Below, piece by piece: positions 8,098 through 13,507 of a stretch of DNA of 14,585 bases. Each line of letters begins with the position of its first letter. Positions within the stretch are counted from its first letter, which is position 1. The DNA is from Chloroflexota bacterium. GTDB taxonomy: Bacteria; Chloroflexota; Chloroflexia; QHBQ01; JADMIH01. The stretch is from NCBI GenBank assembly GCA_015478675.1, contig JADMIH010000095.1:1-14585 (forward strand). The letters are read 5' to 3'. The notes under the pieces are model-generated. The model did not search any database. It was not told where the DNA came from and was given only the letters and a program-made list of their open reading frames with translations. A program made the position numbers and the translations under genes.

Positions 8098-8142
8098 GCT
8101 GTCTGCATTCTCCTTTTGGGATAGCAAGATATATCTGCGCCC

Positions 8143-8171
8143 AGTATAGCAGGCGAGTGGCAAGCTGTCAA
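8143..8171 (-). promoter_or_regulatory. Near-consensus sigma70-type promoter on minus strand
   Basis: On the minus strand TTGACA (8166-8171), 17 nt, TATACT (8143-8148): 11 of 12 consensus bases. The start point would be near 8136. It drives the short unit at 7941-8136. Confidence 0.75.
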
Positions 8172-8507
8172 TGGGCAATTTGCTGGTTTGCTGGTGATTA
8201 CCCCGATCTCGGGAAGGCCTTATGGGGGACAGTATTCACCAGGTCGTGCAGCTGTTCCGTCTCCCACCTCGCCAGATGTGGGTCGTACACCTGTCCTATT
8301 CACTCCATCGGAGCAGTTGCAGGCTCGTGGGTTCATCAACACGCGCTATATGCCTGTACTTCGTTTCTCAGCACGGGAGCTACTTAAGCAGAAGGAATCG
8401 GAAAAGTGTCACCTTGCGCGCCTCAGGGCATGAGTGTAAGCTAGATTGTGCGGCTCTGGGATTTGCCGAATATTTCTCCTAATGAATTATCGCGAGAGGA
8501 TGACTCC
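8172..8507. other. Gene-poor stretch with a weak coding-like frame
   Basis: Between the minus-strand promoter and the methyltransferase there is no clear gene. The plus frame open from 8125 to 8433 reads like protein in its second half (TPVLFTPSEQLQARGF, then NTRYMPVLRFSARELLKQKE). It offers only TTG 8188 or GTG 8194 as starts and has no Shine-Dalgarno. It may be the 3' end of a decayed gene. No family was recognised, and no convincing methyltransferase promoter was seen. Confidence 0.3.
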
Positions 8508-9407
8508 ATGAGCAAGAGAGATAAGTCGTTGTCACCTGTACCGGACACCACGTTGACCTACATCCTGGAGACGTACAGCGACCGAGACCGCCTTTATACT
8601 CAGTACGAACTGGCACGGCCCAACTTCAACGAGTGGTTCGACCAGGCCTTGTGCTTGGGTGAGCTATCAACGGATCCTGAGACAGCGGTCTGGCATACAC
8701 TTGATGTTGGTTGCGGTGAGGGTCTGTTCGCCGCCGAGATAATCAGCCGTTATCCCCATGCGCATGTGGTTGGCTTCGACAGAGACCAGGAAGCAATCAT
8801 GACGGCCAGGAGTGTCTTTCGAGGCAAGAAGGGTCTGCGTTTCTATACTCACGACGCGCTTGACAAGCTCCCGGCACGGTTTCAGCCGGAGAGCAATATG
8901 GCACAAGGCGGTAGCTTCGACGTGGCCATTGCTCATCTGGTACTGATGCATGTCCGCAACGCTGCCAGGGCACTCAATAACATGGTGTATGCACTCAAGC
9001 CGGGTGGTGTAATCTACTTGAACGACACGCCCTTTGAACGCATATCATTCCCGCATCCATCTATGATAAGGTTGTGTTCCGTCGTCAGCGAAGCTATACG
9101 CCAGGCCGCTACTTTGGACTTCGCGGATCGGCATGTTGAGTATCTGGCAAAGGCGGGCTTCGTTCAGATCAAAAGCAGCAGCCGCCTGTATACCGTTGGA
9201 GGGCCGACTATTGAAGGTCATCGCATACTGGTAAACCTCATTTCGGCGCTCAAAGCAGCGCGCCGAGGCCTGGTAGAGAGACTCAGTCTCATAGGTGGAG
9301 AGGAATTTGACGAGCACATACGCCGCATAGAGAGCGAAATCACACCTGCTCTGATAGGCGAGTCGGAGGTAGTCAACACTATCGCACGCAAGCCCACCGG
9401 CAGATAA
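8508..9407 (+). CDS. SAM-dependent methyltransferase (class I)
   Basis: A 299-residue class I methyltransferase, which transfers a methyl group from S-adenosylmethionine. Motif I is LDVGCGEG (65-72). The acidic residue after strand 2 is Asp91 in VVGFDRD. The strand-4 region is FDVAIAHLVLMHV (137-149), and LKPGGVIYLND (163-173) is the usual post-strand segment. Helix ~185-205 and a C-terminal part to 299 probably form the substrate cap. The acceptor cannot be named; small molecules are typical of this Methyltransf_11/25-like group. I placed the start at ATG 8508 because GAGAGG lies 8 nt upstream; an earlier GTG at 8448 would add 20 residues without a ribosome-binding site. It stands alone, with remnants on both sides, so context gives no pathway. 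Confidence 0.85.
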   Translation: MSKRDKSLSPVPDTTLTYILETYSDRDRLYTQYELARPNFNEWFDQALCLGELSTDPETAVWHTLDVGCGEGLFAAEIISRYPHAHVVGFDRDQEAIMTARSVFRGKKGLRFYTHDALDKLPARFQPESNMAQGGSFDVAIAHLVLMHVRNAARALNNMVYALKPGGVIYLNDTPFERISFPHPSMIRLCSVVSEAIRQAATLDFADRHVEYLAKAGFVQIKSSSRLYTVGGPTIEGHRILVNLISALKAARRGLVERLSLIGGEEFDEHIRRIESEITPALIGESEVVNTIARKPTGR

Positions 9408-9734
9408 GCACATACCGCTTCACGACAGAACGGATTTCGCGAGGAATAGACGAAGATACATACAGCCGAGGGGGTACGGCTCAAAGGAAAAGGCCAGTGA
9501 ACTCACCGATCAGAGTACTGCTGATCACCGCATTTCAGGCCAATTTCCGGGCAGGTTGTGCGTAGCGCCCCATGGCTACATCTCATGTAAGTTTCAACAG
9601 TTATTGGGCCGAACGCCCTGCCGCCACGGGGCCGCGTTTAGAACCATTGGGGCTGGGCATCAGTTAGTCCCAACAACCGGCAGAGCCCCTGACTGTATGC
9701 TTCGCAGATTCTTCGACATTTTCCATCGTTGGGA
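9408..9734. other. Intergenic stretch with remnants
   Basis: Apart from the response-regulator-like fragment at 9497-9565, I see no gene. Small hairpins AGCCG...CGGCT (~9462-9480) and GATCAG...CTGATC (~9508-9526) are present without T runs. A plus frame at 9693-9833 also reads somewhat like coding sequence (RRPQVERHERVRINDVG) but has no start. Confidence 0.4.
9497..9565 (+). pseudogene. Broken N-terminus of a response regulator
   Basis: A GTG start with AAAGGA 8 nt upstream opens 22 codons reading SPIRVLLITAFQANFRAG before a TAG. This follows the opening of NarL/LuxR-type receiver domains (PIRVLLVDDH.L.RAGL). The acidic pair of that motif is replaced by Thr-Ala, and the frame stops before the phospho-acceptor Asp. 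No downstream frame clearly continues it. It would be a non-functional remnant; chance similarity over so short a stretch is possible. Confidence 0.35.
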
Positions 9735-9854
9735 TTAGCCGGTAGTAAGCGACGTCCGCAGGTCGAGCGTCACGAGCGGGTGCGGATAAACGATGTGGGG
9801 ATTGTGCAGGCCACAGGCAATCTCTAGCACGTGATCAGATCCCGTCCGTGTCAC
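9735..9854 (-). CDS. Possible 39-residue ORF coupled to the upstream membrane gene
   Basis: A GTG overlaps the TGA of the membrane-protein gene by four bases (GTGA), the usual layout of translationally coupled genes. The frame runs 39 codons (beginning TRTGSDHVLEIACGL, with VYPHPLVTLDL further on). It has no known domain or membrane helix. The opposite strand is also open here, so coding is uncertain. It could be a chance frame or a remnant. Confidence 0.25.
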   Translation of the reverse strand: MTRTGSDHVLEIACGLHNPHIVYPHPLVTLDLRTSLTTG

Positions 9855-10219
9855 CCTTCTGCCAAACGCCGCCTTGCGGCTACAGCCCCTGCCGAGGCAG
9901 CAAGCGCCGCCGGGAGTAGGAAGATGCCAACGCTGAAGATCGCCAGCACCGTCATAATGATAAGACTCCCCGCCGCAGACAGGAGCAAGGTCACGCCCTC
10001 CGGCCTACCGTAAGCGAGGTGCAGGTAGGCGCCAACCCCCGCGGCAAGCCCACTCACTCCGATCAGCGCCAGCGCCCACCAGTGCGCACCAAGAGAACTT
10101 GCTGCGGCGGCGACAACCAGAGCGACAATGGCAGCCACAGCTCCGCCCACTGCTTCAATCAATCGATCTATTGCTGTGCCTCCTTCTATTGCTGTGCCTC
10201 CTTTCTGTACCGAGGTCAC
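9851..10219 (-). CDS. Small Gly/Ala-rich membrane protein with about four helices
   Basis: Up to 122 residues, mostly hydrophobic, with helices at ~24-42, 48-70, 75-96 and 97-115 and an Arg-rich end (AARRR), which suggests a cytoplasmic C-terminus. No family or catalytic motif is seen. The start is a puzzle: GTG 10219 has no Shine-Dalgarno and lies only ~13 nt after the predicted transcription start. An 18-bp tandem repeat gives two strong AGGAGG sites (10197-10202 and 10179-10184), but the codon at the right distance from each is ATA. TTG 10160-10162 is the next standard start, 16 nt after the second site. The repeat is in frame and encodes EGGTAI-type units. The gene lies downstream of recR but probably uses its own promoter (10239-10267). 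Confidence 0.65.
   Translation of the reverse strand: MTSVQKGGTAIEGGTAIDRLIEAVGGAVAAIVALVVAAAASSLGAHWWALALIGVSGLAAGVGAYLHLAYGRPEGVTLLLSAAGSLIIMTVLAIFSVGIFLLPAALAASAGAVAARRRLAEG
10167..10202. repeat. 18-bp perfect tandem repeat duplicating a Shine-Dalgarno
   Basis: Two perfect copies of TCTATTGCTGTGCCTCCT (10167-10184 and 10185-10202). On the minus strand each copy carries AGGAGG. The period of six codons keeps the membrane-protein frame. Confidence 0.9.
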
Positions 10220-10238
10220 CAGGCACTATGGCTGTGCT

Positions 10239-10267
10239 GCTATACGGCCCGATAGGTATGGTGTCAG
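10239..10267 (-). promoter_or_regulatory. Probable promoter of the small membrane gene
   Basis: On the minus strand CTGACA (10262-10267), 17 nt, TATAGC (10239-10244); start near 10232. It lies between the recR stop and the AGGAGG sites. Confidence 0.45.
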
Positions 10268-10286
10268 GCCCAATAGCTATGGTAAA

Positions 10287-10898
10287 TTACATCTCACGTC
10301 GGCCCTCTAACGCTCGGCTTAATGTAACTTCATCGGCGTACTCTAGGTCGCCGCCCATTGGCAGGCCGCGCGCTATGCGCGTGGTCCTCACACCCATCTT
10401 AGCGAGCTGCCTGTTTATAAACATGGCGGTCGCATCGCCCTCGGTGGTGGCGTTCGTGGCCAGGATTACTTCTTCGACATTCTCTGCCTGCGCGCGCTTC
10501 ATCAGCTCGTCTATCTTTAGCTGTTGAGGGGTAACTCCCTCCATATAGTTCAGCGCACCATGTAGCACATGGTACAGCCCCTTGAAATCGTTCGTGCGCT
10601 CGATAGCGATCACGTCGAGTGGTTCTTCTACCACGCATATCTTGGTGCGGTCACGCGAGGCGTCCTGGCAAATAGTGCATGGATCTTCCTCCGTGATGTT
10701 GAAACAAACAGAGCAAAAGACAATGCGGTCCTTCATCTCAGTGATCGCCTCGGCAAGCGCCTGCGTTTGCTCCTTTGGACTCTTCAGCAGATAAAAGGCC
10801 AGACGCGCCGCGCTCTTCGGCCCGATCCCCGGCAGCTTGTTCAGCTCGTCGATCAGCTTTGCTACTGGCTCTACAGTTGATTGTACACTCACTCTCAC
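10287..10898 (-). CDS. recR: Recombination mediator protein RecR
   Basis: A 203-residue protein of normal length for RecR, which with RecO and sometimes RecF loads RecA onto gapped DNA in the cytoplasm. The helix-hairpin-helix is LPGIGPKSA at 22-30. A Cys4 zinc finger uses C62, C65, C74 and C77. The Toprim domain spans ~86-180 (ICVVEEP, then EVILATNATTEGDATA), and the C-terminus GLPMGGDLEYADE is typical. The first GTG (10898) touches the Shine-Dalgarno; the GTG two codons later has AGGTGA at a 6-nt spacing and is the likelier start. In many genomes recR follows dnaX and a ybaB-type gene; here it stands alone with its own promoter. The small membrane gene follows on the same strand. Confidence 0.97.
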   Translation of the reverse strand: MRVSVQSTVEPVAKLIDELNKLPGIGPKSAARLAFYLLKSPKEQTQALAEAITEMKDRIVFCSVCFNITEEDPCTICQDASRDRTKICVVEEPLDVIAIERTNDFKGLYHVLHGALNYMEGVTPQQLKIDELMKRAQAENVEEVILATNATTEGDATAMFINRQLAKMGVRTTRIARGLPMGGDLEYADEVTLSRALEGRREM

Positions 10899-10963
10899 TC
10901 ACCTCAAAACTCAAGCTAATACTTCACCCAAAACTAACCGCACGGCACTAGCCCATCCGTTTT

Positions 10964-10991
10964 CGCCTCTATATTATACCATTTTGAGGCG
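10964..10991 (-). promoter_or_regulatory. recR promoter (extended -10) with flanking inverted repeat
   Basis: On the minus strand TGGTATAAT (TATAAT at 10973-10978) is an extended -10 element; no good -35 is seen. CGCCTC (10964-10969) and GAGGCG (10986-10991) form a 6-bp inverted repeat around the -10, a possible operator. The leader before recR would be about 65 nt. Confidence 0.55.
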
Positions 10992-11138
10992 GTGCTTTGC
11001 TTACCTTGTACTGCTACGACCTGAGATATTGATGGAGCGCATACAATTGGACGAACCGCGAAGGCACAAAGAGCGCCGAGTAACGCAAGGTGATTCTGAG
11101 GGTATTGATTTAGCCACCACTACAGGAGGTTGACTTTA

Positions 11139-12131
11139 TCAGGGCACGAAGCCGCTGAGTGGAGAGAAGGCATATAACAGCGCCGCGCTGGTCAGTCCCC
11201 AGAGCACAACGCAGAGGAGTAGAGGCCGGTCGCGCAACAAGACTTCCTCCGGGCTGCTGCCTTCGTTCTTCTGGTAGACAAGGTATAGATAGCGGAAGAT
11301 GCCGTAGAGCACGAAAGGTATCGTGAGCATCATAAGATGGTTGCTGCGAAGGGCTGGCGGTAGATTGTCTGCCGTGAAGGTGTAGAGGCTGTAGGACATC
11401 AGGGTGCTGGCGGTGATTACAGCTATCATCTCCTCAACGAGGGCAGGAGAGTAGTCTCCGAGAACGGGACGATGGCTGCCGGCGGCGCTGCCCAGCAGCA
11501 CCAGCTCGTGTTTCCGCTTGTTTAGCGCGAGGAAGAGCGCGCCCAGGCTAGTCACCATGTAGAGCCACGATGATATAGGCGCGCCAATCGCCAGCGCTCC
11601 GGCCACCGCGCGCAAGGTGAAGCCTGCGGCTATCAGGAAGACATCCACTATGACCACATTTTTCAGCCCAAATGAGTAGGCGATGTCCTTCGCTATGTAT
11701 ACCGCGGCGAGCACGGCGAACCAGGGATTGAGCAGCCAGGAGAGAACGAAGGCCACCGGCAGGATGACGGCGACTGCAACCGCTGCGATCTGTGGCTTGA
11801 GAGCGCCTGATGCGATGGGTCGCTTCACGGTGCGTGGGTTCAGCTTATCCTGCTCACGGTCGTGCAGGTCGTTCATTATATAGACTGAACTTGAGAAGAG
11901 GCAAAAGAGTGTGAACCCCGCGAAGGCGCGCCAGATAGCATCGGGATCGGTGAACTTGAGAGCAAAGAGGAGCCCTGCAAAAAGGAGCACGTTCTTTGAC
12001 CATTGTTTAGGGCGCATAGCCCGCAGCAGAAGCAGAGCCAATGGCGCTTTGCGAGTTGGCACCGCAAGGTGCGCGCCGTTCGGCTCGCCGCTCACGGGTA
12101 TATTAGTCTCAGGGCGTACTGAAGTTTGCAT
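11139..12131 (-). CDS. UbiA-family prenyltransferase, probable decaprenyl-phosphate phosphoribosyltransferase
   Basis: A 330-residue integral membrane protein of the UbiA superfamily. It opens with LLRAMRPKQWSKNVLLFAG (35-53), characteristic of the group that joins 5-phosphoribosyl pyrophosphate to decaprenyl phosphate, the first step to arabinose or ribose lipid donors for cell-envelope glycans. The first Asp motif is NDLHDREQD (87-95), followed by NPRTVKRPIASG. The second region YSFGLKNVVIVDVF carries Asp163. About eight or nine helices fill the rest. The first ~28 residues are polar. Shine-Dalgarno support at ATG 12131 is weak, but TTGACT-17-TATCAT lies 45 nt upstream. If the assignment holds, the product could supply lipid-linked pentose for a GT-C enzyme such as the one at 5059-7269; that link is only a suggestion. 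Another UbiA substrate remains possible. Confidence 0.85.
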   Translation of the reverse strand: MQTSVRPETNIPVSGEPNGAHLAVPTRKAPLALLLLRAMRPKQWSKNVLLFAGLLFALKFTDPDAIWRAFAGFTLFCLFSSSVYIMNDLHDREQDKLNPRTVKRPIASGALKPQIAAVAVAVILPVAFVLSWLLNPWFAVLAAVYIAKDIAYSFGLKNVVIVDVFLIAAGFTLRAVAGALAIGAPISSWLYMVTSLGALFLALNKRKHELVLLGSAAGSHRPVLGDYSPALVEEMIAVITASTLMSYSLYTFTADNLPPALRSNHLMMLTIPFVLYGIFRYLYLVYQKNEGSSPEEVLLRDRPLLLCVVLWGLTSAALLYAFSPLSGFVP

Positions 12132-12142
12132 GCTCTCATAGT

Positions 12143-12160
12143 TGCGGATTGTGCGGATTG
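12143..12160. repeat. 9-bp tandem repeat in the UbiA leader
   Basis: Two perfect copies of TGCGGATTG lie side by side within the predicted 5' leader of the UbiA-family gene. No function is evident. Confidence 0.7.
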
Positions 12161-12182
12161 TGCCGAGGTAATTTGTTACTTG

Positions 12183-12211
12183 ATGATATAGGAAAGGAGT
12201 ATCACAGTCAA
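12183..12211 (-). promoter_or_regulatory. Probable promoter of the UbiA-family gene
   Basis: On the minus strand TTGACT (12206-12211), 17 nt, TATCAT (12183-12188); start near 12176, leaving a ~45-nt leader to the ATG. Confidence 0.55.
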
Positions 12212-12331
12212 CTTTAATGCAGATTATGGAACCATCGGGTGTATTTTTGTCGGGAGTTCAGTTCAACATTGATACTGTCGCCAAATGATTGAGTGGATCG
12301 GACGCGCCTTCGATAAGCACGACTCAGGCTG

Positions 12332-12577
12332 TGACCTGCCCCCATTATATCAACCAACAGCAATGAGAGAATTCCTGTTGAAAAAGATGCTGCGCCTGGC
12401 GAAATCTGTGGGTGTCATCTGCCCTCCAAAGCTGGTGTCCACCTCGATAGCCCGGCACTCCCTCGTATACACATCCACCACGTTCAACGTCCTGAACTTG
12501 CGTCCATTAGTCAGTGGATCATGCATGAAGTCCATAGCCCCCACCTGGTTAGCCTTGACTGGTTGTGCAAGAGGCAC
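12332..12577 (-). pseudogene. IS3-family transposase (OrfB) remnant
   Basis: The minus-strand frame from 12577 reads VPLAQPVKANQVGAMDFMHD, then RTLNVVDVYTRECRAIEVD. This is the start of the DDE integrase core of IS3-type OrfB proteins; the Asp in MDF is the first catalytic residue. The usual Trp of NQVWAMDF is Gly here. After about 50 residues (near VDTSFGG, ~12422) similarity ends and a stop follows at 12350, so the second Asp and Glu are missing. OrfA and the start of OrfB are also absent. TGACCTGCCCCC at 12332-12343 resembles an IS3-type terminal repeat and may mark the end of the old element. It is not functional. Confidence 0.75.
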
Positions 12578-12621
12578 TCGGCTAGTAAGTGTTCAGAGTA
12601 TGAGTGGAGCAATCTTCTCGG

Positions 12622-12769
12622 GGTAACTGTGGGGCGCACCCTCACGCACCCTCACCCCATGCCCCTCTCCCATGAAGGGAGAGGGGGCTTTATTGCTGGG
12701 GAGTATATCTCCCATGAAGGGAGAGGGGGTTTGGGGTGAGGGTGCGTGAGGGTGCGCCCCACAGTTACC
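12622..12769. mobile_element. Foldback (MITE-like) element with 38-bp perfect inverted arms
   Basis: Two 38-bp arms, 12622-12659 and 12732-12769, are exact reverse complements. Each holds two tandem copies of a 10-bp unit (GCACCCTCAC, 12636-12655). The 72-bp core carries two perfect 22-bp direct copies of TCTCCCATGAAGGGAGAGGG+GG (12666-12687 and 12708-12729), each itself a hairpin (CTCCC/GGGAG). It encodes nothing. No target-site duplication was evident. It sits 45 bp from the transposase remnant and ~14 bp upstream of the merR promoter. Similar CCCTCTCCC...GGGAGAGGG palindromes are common dispersed repeats in several bacterial groups. Confidence 0.8.
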
Positions 12770-12782
12770 ACAGGATTTACCC

Positions 12783-12813
12783 TTGACTTAGAGCGCTCCA
12801 GGTTTCATATAAT
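12783..12813 (+). promoter_or_regulatory. MerR-type promoter/operator of the merR-adh operon
   Basis: TTGACT (12783-12788) and TATAAT (12808-12813) are 19 nt apart, the long spacer characteristic of promoters activated by MerR proteins through DNA distortion. The spacer region holds an imperfect 18-bp dyad ACTTAGAGC|GCTCCAGGT (12787-12804), 7 of 9 pairs matched. The layout suggests autoregulation by the MerR protein encoded 66 bp downstream. Confidence 0.75.
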
Positions 12814-12878
12814 CACCTGGCTACCAAATTGCTATATATGCTCAAGAAGTGGGAAACAGGGGAATGGGGGAAATAATC

Positions 12879-13448
12879 ATGAAAGGGAGTATACCCGGCG
12901 CCGACACTACCCTGGCAGCAAGAGATGATCAGCAATCCACACTATCCATGTCACCAGCCTCAGCCTGGCGGCCAGCGCAACAAAGCTACACCGTGCAGCA
13001 GGCTGCTGCCCTGACGGGTTTGAGTGAGCATACGCTGCGTTACTATGAACGGATCGGCTTGATCAAGCCGGTGCATCGCCAGGAATCGAGTGGCCACCGT
13101 CGCTATCGCGCCGAGGACCTGACTAAGCTGGAGGCCCTCGCCTGTTTACGTGCCACTGGCATGCCGATCGATCAGATGCGTAGCTACTTTGAGCTGCGCT
13201 CCCACGGCGCTGACGCCGCACCCGAGCTTCAGGTGCTCCTCTCTGAGCACCTGAAGGAACTGCATAGGCGTATGGCAGCACTGCAGACACATATGAAGTA
13301 CGTCGCTCTCAAGATCGACTACTGGCGCGCTGTCGAAGCGAATGACGAAGCATCCGCAGTTAGCATCGGACAGCAGGCAAAGGAGCTAATCCGCTCTGCT
13401 GTGCTGCCATCGGGTTCGGATGTTGTGATCGATGTTTCATCAAAGTAG
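12879..13448 (+). CDS. MerR-family transcriptional regulator (AdhR/NmlR-like)
   Basis: A 189-residue regulator. After a variable, polar ~36-residue N-terminal extension, the winged helix-turn-helix runs from YTVQQAAALTGLS (37-49) through TLRYYERIGLIKP to HRRYR. A long dimerisation helix follows (~118-150, HLKELHRRMAALQTHMKYVALKID). Cys89 in ALACLRATGMPI lies where AdhR/NmlR proteins keep the Cys that senses aldehydes and other electrophiles; no metal-binding C-terminal Cys motif is present. ATG 12879 was chosen because GGGGGA lies 7 nt upstream; an earlier GTG (12849) would add ten residues. The protein probably binds the dyad in its own 19-bp-spacer promoter and so controls the dehydrogenase 59 bp downstream. 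The ~30-residue extension before the HTH is unusual for this group. Confidence 0.9.
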   Translation: MKGSIPGADTTLAARDDQQSTLSMSPASAWRPAQQSYTVQQAAALTGLSEHTLRYYERIGLIKPVHRQESSGHRRYRAEDLTKLEALACLRATGMPIDQMRSYFELRSHGADAAPELQVLLSEHLKELHRRMAALQTHMKYVALKIDYWRAVEANDEASAVSIGQQAKELIRSAVLPSGSDVVIDVSSK

Positions 13449-13468
13449 CTCACCACAAAACCAGGATC

Positions 13469-13492
13469 ACTGGAAGAGCTACTGGAAGAGCT
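13469..13492. repeat. 12-bp tandem repeat before the dehydrogenase
   Basis: Two perfect copies of ACTGGAAGAGCT lie in the merR-adh gap, ending 15 nt before the ATG and directly before AAAGGA. It may be slippage DNA and may affect ribosome binding. Confidence 0.75.
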
Positions 13493-13507
13493 AAAGGATA
13501 CACCGCT

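Larger units (their letters stand above)
7941..8136 (-). ncRNA. Predicted ~195-nt independent transcript (small RNA or small-peptide mRNA)
   Basis: A near-consensus promoter (8143-8171) and an intrinsic terminator (7941-7974) frame a transcript of about 195 nt. Nothing longer than 32 codons is open on its strand. A hairpin AGTTAG-GGTT-CTAACT is seen at 7989-8004, and CCTGCGCAGG is a 10-bp palindrome. I checked it by eye against 6S RNA, SRP RNA, RNase P RNA, tmRNA and common riboswitch signatures and matched none with confidence, though the length would suit a 6S-type RNA. It may be a regulatory RNA, or simply the mRNA of the small ORF at 7999-8097. It is not a leader of the truncated kinase, because two terminators separate them. 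Confidence 0.45.

Noticed and set aside
7941..8136. A known RNA (RNase P, SRP, tmRNA or riboswitch)
   Set aside because: The sequence GGGAGGAGTCTGTCCGC recalls the RNase P core, but the expected GAGGAAAGTCCGGGC and paired elements are missing; other signatures were not found. 6S was left open, not claimed.
11041..11095. Degenerate GCGAAGG/CACAAAG/GCGCCGAG tandem downstream of the UbiA gene
   Set aside because: It resembles widespread degenerate intergenic repeats, but the units are too diverged to define a repeat here.
12285..12626. Plus-strand ORF of 113 codons
   Set aside because: It lies antisense to a recognisable IS3 transposase fragment and has no protein-like features.
12666..12729. 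Two repeats with equal spacing as a CRISPR array
   Set aside because: Only two 22-bp copies, palindromic and nested in a larger inverted repeat, with no cas genes; a foldback element explains them.
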